From assembly GCF_028769735.1 (NCBI RefSeq), contig NC_088171.1, positions 73,673,216 to 73,737,215 of the forward strand: DNA of 64,000 nt, in the 5' to 3' direction. Both the position numbers and the translations under genes were made by a program. Each line of letters begins with the position of its first letter. Position 1 is the stretch's first letter. This stretch comes from Zonotrichia leucophrys gambelii (Eukaryota; Chordata; Aves; Passeriformes; Passerellidae). This document shows, in pieces, positions 38,273 to 48,868 of the stretch. The notes under the pieces were generated by a model, which ran no database searches, was not told where the DNA came from, and saw nothing but the letters and a program-made list of their open reading frames with translations.

Positions 38273-40429
38273 CTCTGTAGATCATGCCCCACACTAAAGA
38301 ACATAAAGTTTGTCAGGATTTTAAATTAGTGATATAGAATGAGATTTAAGGAACACATCCATGCTTTTATTTAACTTAAATTCAGCTGCCTGAATTCTTT
38401 TGCAACTAGTCTGAATTCCTCCAGGTTTGGTGGTACCTCTAGCAAAAAGGGGACAACATGTTCCTTGTCTGAACAGGGTTTTAGTTAATGTCCCTTTAAA
38501 AACATCCTGCTTTTGTAAGGAGAAGCAGATTAAACCTACACAGTGTTGTACTATCTTCATCTCCCAAAGGGCAGATAAACACAGAATGCCAAAGAGATAA
38601 ATACTATAACATAAATCTTTCCTGTAAGCAACCTAAACTACAGAGTTTCAAACCTGACATCTTTGTCCAATAAGAAAGTGGAACCTGCTCTACATTTTAA
38701 TTGAATTACTGCTCTTATAAGCCTAAACATTTTTGTATTTTAATCAGAAGTTCTAGTCTATGAAAATTTAGCAAGGTAAAAATGATGGACTTGGATTCTA
38801 AGTAGAATTAAGTTCCTGACACTCTCCTTGGTCTTAAGGTCACTCAGTCAAGCATCAAGTCCTCAGCGGCAGGAAGAGGACAGCATCATCTTCCCCAGCT
38901 ATAAGCTACCACAGACACAGGCAACAAAAGGAAACAGAGGCAACCCATCACAGCAACAATTGTGAGGGTGGTGCTCTACAAACCCCTAACACTTAATTGC
39001 CCATTATGCAGGCAAGCTCTTATCATTTACACCTGACAACCCATAGCTGGCAATATAGGAAAAAGAACAACTAGCTGGAAATGTGGCCTTTGTCCAGTCA
39101 AGGGTGAGCACATTACAACACTGCCAGCAGAGAGTGTTTTTTATCCCCAATCTGATCTTTTTCATATGCCATGTAGTTACCTACATGCAGAGTAGCTGCA
39201 CGTTATATACTCGTTTTTCAGAAAATATGAAGACTCTGTCAATTTCGTGGCCCAAATATTGCTTTACAACGAAATAATCAGAAATGCCAAGATTTCTATG
39301 AGGGCTGGGGGAGTGAGGAGAAAAGCTTTCTATCAGAAAAGTAATGCTGCTCTTCACATGTTTCAGTGTTCCAGCATATGCATAGGAACTTATACAGGGA
39401 GAAGCGGGAAGGAGTTTAGGTCTCAGCTGACAGAATTATAGTAGAAAGTGCTAAAAGGTTAGAATAACTTAGGTTAAATTAAAAGTTGTACTATGAAAAA
39501 TATGTCTCAATGGTATCACTAGGTCATAGTATAAGCCAGTTTCAGGTCACTTCTTATTTTGCTAAATATGTTCAGTTGTTCCTCTTTTTTAGTTTGTTGT
39601 TTTTATTTATTTTTTCTCCAAGATATGTATTATAACAAACAGCATAGCTATTATTAAAATTTTTAGCTTTCTCTACCTTCTGTTTTCTCTCTTTGTAAGA
39701 GCACTAGCAATTTTCATCTGAGTACACTATCAAATATTAGGGACACACCTGGAGAAATGGCACATATAATCCCTCTGCATAAACTACTCGGGTTACACTT
39801 ACCTGCTATTAGTTAGGTCTCTTCTTCCCTTACCCAGATAACTAAATTTTCTAAGCATGCCTAGTTTCACAATTTTTATTTTCCTTCAAAACAAGGACAT
39901 CCTCTTACACGTAAGTTTAAAAAGAAAAGTAGCTAACAAACACCCCAAACCTACTCTAGTTCTTACTTAAAAAATAAAAAGAAAAGCTGATTTTATACAA
40001 TTACATGAAAGTATCAAAGGTAAACACAGAAAAATAGAGTCCAGAGTTGTAGAATTTAAATTTTCTGCATGAAAGTGGATGAAACTGTCAAAATATATGA
40101 AATCAACAAGATTTCTCTTCACAACCTGTGTTTATTTTAACTACAGTGTCAGAGTCACATTGCCCAGAAGATGCTGAGAATGATAGCATCCATCAGTGAA
40201 GATGAAAAAAAAGATCTCTTAATTGGTCTGATATGTATCAGTCAAACAAACAAAAAAAATTCATGTGTATTTCAGACTTACAACTTCTACATACACACAC
40301 TGTTTCTGCTGTATGCTTCTACAATAACATATTGGGTCATTTATAAAGGTTCATATTGTCCAATAAGTCAAAACCACTGAATAACTGATGCTTGCAGTGA
40401 ATTAGCTTGTTGACTGGAGTCAACAAGAA

Positions 40430-40860
40430 CTTGGTTTCAGTTGAACACTGCTACCCACTGTGGTACCCAGGTACCTTGTTCTGCACCTCCTTGGCAGGAA
40501 GGAAGCATCCCACAGCCACCACCCCACCTGGCTGCAGGGACCAGTTGTTGGTACAGATTAAAACCCAGGGAACAGCAAGGGAGAACAGCAGCAGAAAACA
40601 CTCTGGACTTCAGTAAAGCATTTTTCAGCCTGCTCAGGGACTGAAGGGATGGATACTGTGCAGTGCTGTTCCAAAGGGCAAACAAGCACTGGAGGTTCTG
40701 GTCAATTTCAGGAACAATCTCTTCAAAGCACTCTGATTAGCTTACCCCAGCATGTAAGAAAACAGGAAACCAAAGAGACAATTCACAGGTTATACAGAGA
40801 TGAGCAACAGTGTTCAAGCTTCAGGGCAGCGATTTGTTCAGTAGAAGGATGAACCTAAAA
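40430..40860 (+). mobile_element. CR1 LINE ORF2 fragment (endonuclease-RT linker)
   Basis: Sense-strand remnant of CR1 ORF2. The translation around 40590-40644 gives LDFSKAFFSLLRD, which matches the CR1 linker block of the type LDFRRAGFSLLRD. It is preceded by AAGTSCWYR and followed, after a stop and shift, by residues resembling the conserved 'FKDNLL...' block. Neither the RT core nor the CR1 3' UTR follows directly. A sizeable CR1 in the same orientation begins about 900 bp downstream and starts at an overlapping or earlier part of ORF2, so the two are probably separate insertions. Boundaries are approximate. Confidence 0.6.
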
Positions 40861-41769
40861 GAAGAGAACGTTTATTAGTGAGTCCACTGCATGAGAACAC
40901 GTTTCCTGTTTATCAAATGTAAAAACAGTGACTCAAATCAATCATTGTACATGAACGCAGCAGTGATGCAAAGTTAACAATGGAAGCAAAGAAGCAGAGA
41001 ATGTGTTTTTGCATCCAGTACTGAAAATTCATGTAGAAAGTTGTGGTTGTGGGGTTTTAGTTTGGTTTTTTTTTTTTCCCCAAGCAGTTATGGCCCATCC
41101 TCAAAACAAAAAACAAAGAATAGAACAGTATAACTAATTCCTTTCAAATTTGGATAAATTCTATCCTTTGCAGATCTGACTCACTGAGTCAGCTTAGATG
41201 AAAATTAGATGATAAAAAATAACAGATTGAATTTTAAATTGTTAAGTCATGTGTATTCATCAATATTTCTTTTTTCAGCTTTAAGACATCAAATTATTCA
41301 GAAGGCAGACTCAAAATCCATTAGCAGCACTTAAAAATATGCTGTTATATAAACTTCTATATAAATGTGGTAAAAAGATCCTATTTATAACAAGTAGTTA
41401 ATAACCTAATAAAAGCAAGGAAACAAAAACGGGGAAAGTGAGCTAAAGGAAATATATCACCTTCAATTACACTCCCAGGAGACTCTCTGGTGTTCCACTT
41501 TGACATTGTGCTATCAGCAATTTCACTGTTACAAGATGGTAGTTGACTGGTTATACACATAGTTTGTTTTGAAGCTCATATTCCCAAATCTAAAAAAATT
41601 TAAAAAAGCAACTTTACAATATCTTTCTAGAATTAGTAGAAAAAAGAGTAGTGTTTTGAGGCTTTTTAAAATTTTTCTATTTGCCTATTTAAGCCAAAAG
41701 TCAATTCAACATGACAGCCTCAGTAACTTAGTCCAAAACTGTTAAACTTTATAATCCTGATGGTGTTCT
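40861..41769. other. AT-rich spacer between two CR1 pieces
   Basis: No gene and no recognised repeat. Slightly A/T-rich simple sequence near 41066-41118. Confidence 0.5.
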
Positions 41770-43400
41770 AAACAGCGTTTTATGGCAGAGCAGCATGGTA
41801 AAGTCCAGGACTTCCAGGCAACTCCTGCAGTACTGAAGGGGTGACAGACAACCCTACCAGAAGGGATGTGATGCTGGACATGATGGTCAGCAGCACTAGT
41901 GAGCTAATCAGTGACATCAAGACTGGAGGCAGCCTGGGCTGCAGTGGTCATGCCCTGGCGCAGTTTTCAAAATGTGGAAGAAGCTGAACTTGGCAAGGGA
42001 TGCGAAGAATAGGAGGGGCTTCTTTAGGTATGTCAGTCAGAAAAGTATGGTCAAAGAAAGCATTTTTTAATGAACACAACTGGAAAATTGGTAGCAGTAC
42101 ATGAAGAGAAGGCTGAGGTATCAACAACTTTTTCATCTCAGTCTTCACAGGAAACCTCACTTCCCATACCTCTTGAGTGGAAACATTTCACTCATTTTTA
42201 AAAAGGTTAGGAAGGGGAAACCTGAGAATGTGTCAGCCTCACCTCTGTGTCTGGGAAGATAATGGAAAAAATTCTCTTAGGAGCTATGCCGAGGCATACA
42301 GAGGACAAGAAGGTGGTTTGAAACTGTCAGCAGAGCTTCACCAAGGACAAAATCTGTCTGACCTAATTAGCGGCCTCCTATGAAAGAATGACTGCAAGAG
42401 TGAACAAGGGAAGAACTACAAATGCCATCTATCTGGAATCTGGACCTCTGTATGGCCTTTGTTGTGGGTGCTTGTCCCCCACAAACTACTTCTTTATAAA
42501 TTTAAAATATATGGATTTGATTAATGGACTGTTCAGTGGATGCAGAATTGGCTGGATGGTAGTAGTAGCAGTAGTAGTCAATAGCCCAATGATGACACCA
42601 AGCTGAGTGGTGTGACTGACACGCCTGCAGGATGGGATGTCATCCAGAGGGACCTGGACAAGCTTGAGAAGTGGGCCCATGGGAATCTCATGCAGTTTAA
42701 CGAGCACAAATGGAACAATGTCACCTCCCAACAATGGCAGCTCCCGACTGGCTGGGGAAATGAAGAGATTGAGAGCAGCTCTGCTGAGAAAGACTTGGGG
42801 GTGGAGGTGGATGAAAAGCTGGATGTGAGCTGGCAATGTACCCTTGTAACTCAGGAAGCCATCTGCATCCTGGTCTGAAGCAAAAGCCAGCAGGTTGAGG
42901 GAGGTAGGTGATTCTGCCCTTCTACTCCAGTTCAGTGAGACCCCACCTAGAGTATTATGTCCCTCTCTGGAGTCTTTACCACAGAAAAAAAAAATTACCT
43001 TTTAAAATAAATCCAAAGGAGAGCTGTGAAGATGATTAGACGAGTGTAGGAACTTTCCTATAAAGATAGTCTGAAAGAGGTTGTTCAGCCTGGAGAACAG
43101 AAGGCTCTCAGGAGATCTTGTAAAGGCTTTTCAGTACTTAAAGGGGGCTTGTAAGAAAAATTGGGACAGACATTTTCATGGTGTTTTGCAGTAGAACAAA
43201 AGATAATGGTTTAGACTAGATTAAAGGAAGAAATTTTGTACAAGAAATGTGATGAAACACTGGAACAGGTTGCCCAGGGAGGTGGAAGATGCACCATTCC
43301 CAGACACATTTAAAGTCAGACTGGACTCATTGCTGGGTGATTTGGCTAGATGATCTTCAAAGGTTTCTTTCAACAAAAGTAATTATATGATTCTATCTAA
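41770..43400 (+). mobile_element. CR1 LINE, about 1.6 kb, with ORF2 remnants and 3' end
   Basis: The longest sense-strand CR1 here. In order: the C-terminal endonuclease/linker ('tggtcagcagcactagtgagct...aagactggaggcagcctgggctgcag', about 41880-41960); an RT N-terminal region with GFFRYVSQKS-like and IFKKVRKGKPEN-like translations; 'ggaagataatggaaaaaattct' (42256); and 'caaaatctgtctgacctaatt'. Then comes a break: after 'gaattggctggatggt' a TAG repeat is followed directly by DDTKLSG at about 42588. This deletes the segment from the PQG block to the start of the FADD active site. The rest of ORF2 ([19 protein letters not shown], 42650-42700) and the 3' UTR follow, ending 'tatatgattctat'. Frameshifts and stops make it inactive. 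An 88-codon and a 116-codon frame inside it are remnants or shadows. Confidence 0.9.
42559..42578 (+). repeat. (GTA)n trinucleotide patch at a CR1 deletion junction
   Basis: GTAGTAGTAGCAGTAGTAGT occupies the place of non-repetitive ORF2 sequence, just before the internal deletion. It is likely slippage tied to the rearrangement. Confidence 0.65.
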
Positions 43401-43609
43401 CCAAGTCCATGGCACAACATGTTGAACTTAGGAATCCCAGGGTCTCAGGTTTTAATGTCAGGAATCTGACATTATTAATTCATTATTAAATTCAGAGAGC
43501 AATTCAGATTTCAGACAGTGTAGTCACTGTCGAAAAGTGTTTCACTTTCCCTCCACACCAGCTGATAAGAATGAATTGGCAGTGGGAGAGCATTTTGATT
43601 TCAGGACTA
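43401..43609. other. Short spacer between CR1 and LTR
   Basis: Unique-looking 209 bp with no feature. Confidence 0.5.
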
Positions 43610-44185
43610 CATACCAGATTCTGCTTGGATAGAGTTAGTTTCCCTCATAGTAGCCAATACATAGCCTTCACAATAGTGTTCTGCAGGGAATTAGAGACAA
43701 AATCAGTATTGATAAAACTTTTCATTGAGAAAAAGTTTTTACTTCTGCTGAGCAATGTGTTCACATGTCAAGGACTATTCCCTACCTGCCATCCTACACA
43801 CTATGCCTCCTCAGCAGGTAGGCTGGAAGTGCTGAAATTGCCAGGGAACACAGCCAGGACAACTGACCCAAACTGATCAATACCATGTGACTTCCACACC
43901 TCATGGTATCATGCTCAGCAGCAGAACTCAAAGAAAGGAAGATGGGAGAATGTTTATGGTTGCCACATTTGATTTCCCCAGCAACTGTCACATATGCTAA
44001 GGCCCTGCCAACACTGGCTCTGTGTCTGCCTGCCAACACAAAGCACTGAATATTTGTCTTTGCTTGTATGCACAGCTTTATTTAACAAATTTAACTGTTG
44101 TTATTTTAATCCCTGAATTTTCTTATTTTTGCCCTTCTGATTATTTAACCTTCATTCCACTGACAGGGAAGGAAGTAGTAGCAAG
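43610..44185 (+). mobile_element. ERV LTR (about 575 bp), same subfamily as 33.9 kb
   Basis: A degraded LTR in sense orientation. Blocks in order: 'cttggatagagttagtttccctcatagtagc', 'ctgctgagcaatgtgttcacatgtcaaggact', 'ccagggaacacagccaggacaactgacccaaactgatcaa', 'cacctcatggtatcatgctcagcagcagaac', 'gcctgccaacacaaagcactgaat', 'tatttaacaaatttaactg', and 'cttatttttgcccttctgattatttaac'. The 'gctcagcagcagaac' promoter block corresponds to that of the 33.9 kb copy, so both belong to the same LTR subfamily. The final 60 bp or so are not recognisable, and no TSD was found. The likely ATTAAA signal of the family is mutated here. It is older and more decayed than the 31 kb LTR. Confidence 0.78.
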
Positions 44186-45747
44186 TCCCAAAACTTAAAA
44201 TTACAGTGATATATTTTCTGGTCCTCAAAACACCCAGAAGTCTTGTTGAGCTTAAAATAAAACCTACAACATTGTATTTCTTTAGAGGTATAACACAGGG
44301 AGGTTTTCATTTCTTTAAAAAACCATTAGAGTAAACAAATAGTGGAAGTGACGGCAAGTTATAAAGAAAACTCCAGGTAAGACCTTGAGAAATATTACTG
44401 AGATCTGCAATAGTCAATCTCTCACAGGTTTTCTTGTAGTTCAAACTGCCCATGTCAAAGCATTTCAAATGCATGGATATATCACAATTGTGAATAAGAG
44501 CTATACAATGTTAATGTTAGATGTAAATGTCTTACTCTTTATGTTGTCTGAGGCACATATGGGATCTATTAAATAATAGGATACTGCATATTTGCTTGCT
44601 CTCTCAGATGTATCAATGGAACCAATGTTTTTTTAAATTCATATCTCCCTTCAATCCATCTATAAATTTTGTTTTCTTAATGCTAAAAATATTCAAACCA
44701 CTAAAAGTTTAAGGCTTAGGAGTTCTAGTGCTGGTTTAACAAATTTCTCTAATGCTTTGGAAGTTGTGATTTTAATAAAATTTGACAGTAACATACTTTG
44801 ATTAGATGAAGGTTGCTATGCCTTTTTTATTTTTACTTTATTTTACCAATATCTATGCAGATCAAATGTAAAATATTAAATGAAAGGCAGAGACTTTTGT
44901 CCTCCTTTCCACTCATTGATCAGGAAGTTATGACTGAATTATTACTGGCATTTTGTTTAGAAGCTTGAGTAATTTAAATAGCTCTGTACATCCTTCCTAC
45001 TCCATTCTTCTAAAGAAGTGAGCCAATATCTACTTCTCAGTCCTCCCTCACTCAAAGTAGGTTTAGTCAACAACATATAAAAAAGTGACTCAGGCTATTA
45101 AAAAAGTTTAAAATCAGTGGGTTTGATAGTCTGTATTCCCTTTTGCATAAACACAAGCTTGGTTGTCATTTTCTACTCCCCCCCACACACACTCAAAACC
45201 CCCACAAAAACACAAATCAACCAACCCTAACACATTTGAGGTTATTGTTGCTGGATTTTGCTCCCACACAGAGAAATTCTAATCTCCTTCATTAGAAAAG
45301 AGCTATTTTACTTAATGAGAAGTTCTACTGGTGCCACAGGAGTTGCCAACGAAGCTTACACAAAATATCAAAACCTGATTCTTAAATATGGAAGGGGAAA
45401 ATAAACTGTACAGAATTTCTGTGAGGAAGGACACTCAAAGGGCAAATATGGAGGAATGCAGCCCACCTATCAATAATCTGCATCTAACTAAAGCAGAAAC
45501 CTGAAGTCTGAAATTATAACAGGTTTCAGGTAAAGGGACAGCTCAAGACGTTGCTTCCCTAAACACAAAGATGTGTCTTCAACCTTCAAGAGGATTATAA
45601 TTTAGTCCAGAACTAAAAAGATGTTCTTCATCATTCAGCACCTAACAGACCACATTTGAATGCACACACCATAGCAGGAAGTATCAAAAATACCCTGAAT
45701 AAGAACATTAAGATAATTTCACTATAAGAGTTTTGAAAAACTGATAA

Positions 45748-45768
45748 TGCATCACACGCTGTGATGCA
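45748..45768. repeat. Perfect inverted repeat, 9 bp arms, 3 nt loop
   Basis: TGCATCACA / CGC / TGTGATGCA. Could be a small stem-loop or a palindromic protein-binding site. No gene context. Confidence 0.7.
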
Positions 45769-48282
45769 GCTTTCTGGCTCTTGTGGGAAAATGATTGGTC
45801 TTTTAAGAATAGGTAGTTCCTTTTCAGTAATCACATCCTGCAGTTATTCTCTGTACAATATGCAAGCCAGAACTGCTAAAAAAGGTTTTCACACCTTTTG
45901 CTTCAGTACCTTTCTGGAATGTATGCTGTACTATCTACGGCAACCAGCTGTGCTCACATTGGATATCCTCAGTTAAGCAGGATCAGATTTTGGCACTGCT
46001 ATTGTTAGCTGTAAGCACTTGTTTGTTTCATTAGTGGCAATTATGCCCAGTAGGGACTGCCAAAGTCACATACTGATCCACGAGGTAGATTTAATAAATA
46101 AGCTTATATCAGTGGAAAATATTCCATCAAGATGTGAGAAAGCCCCATATTTCAGATTTTCTTACTTTTCGAAATGTCACAGTTAACTTCTGAACAAGAA
46201 AAATCTGACTTTTTAGACGTTTGAGCCTCCAACCTACTTTCAGAGTTGTTGTGAATGTGGAAAAGTTATTAAAGAGCAATCTTCAAATTCCACCAAACAA
46301 TTCCCCATTTCAAGATAAAGAAGCCTTCCTGCTTCTTGTCTACCATGACTAAGCCTTTCAGCTTACTGACTTGGAATCTGACATAAAAATACTTCTTTGT
46401 GTATCTAACAAGAATACAGTGCTAGCTTAAACATTAAGAGTTTTGGCTTCACAAAGCTCAACTAAACAGACATCTGGACCTAAAGTTGAAGTTAGCCAAA
46501 AAAACCAAGTACAAAAATCCCCTGTTTTATATTATCCTGGAATAAACCTTGAGATCTGGATAGGAATAAGAACAGACAATCCAGACAAATCACTGTAAAC
46601 TGCTGAAAGCATCAAGTACTAAATTCCATCTCAAAAATTCAAAGTCTTCACTTCAGGGAAGAGTAGAAGTACTAACATAGAGCTATGCTTTGGCTTCAGA
46701 TAATTCCATGCCAGGAAATGTGGGGGGAAAAATGAGAAACTAAGACCGGCTGATTTTATACTGATTAAGATCTTAAATAGTACTGAAACCTTCCACCACA
46801 AACCCACAACTTGTTCAACAGGACAGGATGCTCACTGTGCTGAGCACAGTTGGCAAAGAGCATTTTAATCATCAAACACCAAGTGTTTATCATGCATGTT
46901 ATGACTTCATCCAACACTTTCTGGCCACAGACACAAGTTAGAAAATATCTCCAGACTTGAGTTTTTCTTCCTGAGACAAGCAGTACAGAGCTTGGGAATC
47001 ACTTTGTCTGTGGGTTTTAGTATTAAATAAAAATAAAAATATAAAAGACATCAAAAACACATCCTGAAAAATTTGATTGTACTATCTGAGGAAACCTTTT
47101 ATTGATAACTCAAGAGGGAGATAATGTGAGAGCAATGGAGGTTGTTACACTGATAACTACTGAGAGTTCAGGCTGTCTTCTGATTAAAGAGTTTTGCTGG
47201 GACTATATATATCTATAACCTTCACCACATTATAAGCCTTGATCTCAGCAATCAAAATGAAAATTCTGAATCATCAAACCAAACAAACCTTATATATCAT
47301 GAACTGTGGAAACGCCATTTGGGGAAGTCTGGTTGTCCTGATGAGCTTCTTAATTCCTACAAAAAACATTTAAGGTAATTAGAATCTAAGAAGGGGGAAA
47401 AGAATCCAAACAATTTTTTGTGAGATATATTAAAAAAATTAATGGTGAGTAATGAAAAAAAAAATTCAACATTTCAAATTTTGCATCTTAAACTGAATCA
47501 TATTTTCCCCTTCATGTACAGAAAAAAAGATAAAATGCTTTAAAAAATACCACTCCTATGACTCCCCATAAAAAAAGGGTACAAATCTTTTTGCTACTTT
47601 ATTTACACTTGTATAGTTGCAGGAACTGGAAAGTTCTAAAAAAATTGCTATTTTGGGAAGAATTATCTGTTTCATAAAATATCATCTGGATGGGATATTT
47701 ATTCAATCCTTTTATAAGAAGAGATTTGGCATCTGAACATTATGTATGACAGACTTCTTTCACACCATCTGTTATCTGTAGCAAATCAGAAAGCATTTCT
47801 TCATTATTTTTTGTGAAGAACTCTCACTGCAGTTCAGAACACTTAAAAAAAATAAATTTGCTATTTTTTAGAGGAGAAATACTGGCAGTGGCCATTCAGT
47901 TCCAGGGCTTAAATGCTTTGTTCTTTGGGGATCCTGCTCGACAGTAGGTTAATTCACAATGAGTTAGAAATTTTTAAGGCTACAGAATAGGGAAAAACAA
48001 AACCTTGTTTATTCTTTCTAATGTACTCCTTAACTCAATTATCTTTCCTATGATCTTCATTCACAGAGAAAGTAAATTAGGCTCTAGTGAGCCATTGCAT
48101 TAACTCCAGTTACCCACACTGAGCAATTTCTTCAGCTGTTGACTTTGTAAGCATGAACATTCACTGATACCAAAATGTAACTTTATTTCAAAATGTGATC
48201 CTTTCCTAGACTGGAGCTCATTTTTATAAGTTTTATAGGTTTATGAATAAAACTATAAAACAGAAAAATTGGGAAAGACCAT

Positions 48283-48445
48283 CACACACAAAAACACACA
48301 CAAAATCCTAAAAAAACAAAACACAAAAGCAAAATCAGACTAAAACAAACAAACAAACAAAAACACCAAAAAAAAAAAAAAAAAAAAAGCAACAAAAAAT
48401 CCCCAAACCAAAACCAAACACAACAAAATCAAAACCAAGAAAGCT
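48283..48445 (+). repeat. A/C-rich low-complexity tract
   Basis: About 160 bp almost lacking T and G. It contains CACACA, AAACAAAC and AAAACC units and an uninterrupted run of about 20 A. Simple-sequence DNA. Confidence 0.85.
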
Positions 48446-48667
48446 AAAACATTTTTATATTGGGGTTTTTTTTGATTTTTGAGATGTGTCTATTTTCTCT
48501 ATATCATGCTTCAGAAAATTGAACATGATTCTTTCAATAACACAAAATTGCAAACACAAGTTTTAGGTGTAGAGGTGATTCTGAAACAGTTTTACTATTC
48601 TACTTCCATCTTTGCCATGGCACAAAACAACTACACATCCGGAAGTGCTTTAACATTTGAAAGTTGT

Positions 48668-48868
48668 CATAGAATCACAGAATATTCTGAGATGGAAGGG
48701 ACCCACAGTGGTTATCTAGCCCGTCTCCTGGCCCCGCACAGAACAACCCCAAGACTCACACCATGCCTGAGAGCACAATTTTTGTGCTCTCAATGCCTGA
48801 GAGCACTGTTCAAACATTTGAGCTCTGGCAGACTTGGTGCTGTGAGCAAGGTGGGGAGGAGCTGAAAC
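48668..48868 (-). mobile_element. CR1 LINE 3' end (about 200 bp), reverse
   Basis: 5'-truncated CR1 on the minus strand. On plus it begins with the complement of the CR1 terminal octamers ('tcatagaatcacagaat'), then 'ctgagatggaagggacccacagtggttatctagcc', 'cctggccccgcacagaacaaccccaagactcacaccatg', 'ctctggcagacttggtgctgtga'. This is the standard CR1 3' UTR order in reverse. It is relatively well conserved, hence probably among the younger CR1 copies here. It carries a 30 bp local duplication with a fold-back segment at 48763-48805. The 128-codon plus frame (48479-48865) partly overlaps it and is not a gene. Confidence 0.9.
48763..48805. repeat. Fold-back duplication inside the CR1
   Basis: ATGCCTGAGAGCAC occurs at 48763 and again at 48793 (period 30). 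Between them GAGAGCACAA (48769-48778) is followed after TTT by its exact complement TTGTGCTCTC (48782-48791). The consensus has this block only once, so it arose after insertion. Confidence 0.8.

Larger units (their letters stand above)
34470..40429. other. Non-coding DNA with a CA microsatellite
   Basis: No gene recognised in nearly 6 kb. Features are the (AC)18 tract at 35389-35424, a T-rich low-complexity stretch at about 38190-38272, and a pyrimidine-rich patch around 34900-35100 that I cannot assign. ORFs reach only 95 codons and none is recognisable. Confidence 0.5.
44186..48667. other. AT-rich non-coding DNA
   Basis: No gene recognised. Holds an A/C-rich patch at about 45177-45235, a perfect 9 bp-arm inverted repeat (TGCATCACA-CGC-TGTGATGCA) at 45748-45768 and a long A/C-rich tract at 48283-48445. 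Frames of at most 71 codons look random. Confidence 0.55.

Noticed and set aside
33910..44185. A single provirus with two flanking LTRs
   Set aside because: The two LTRs are both decayed and differ from each other. The interval has CR1 fragments and no retroviral gag/pol/env-like reading.
48479..48865. 128-codon plus frame
   Set aside because: Its second half is antisense CR1 3' UTR and its first half is AT-rich unique DNA. No domain.
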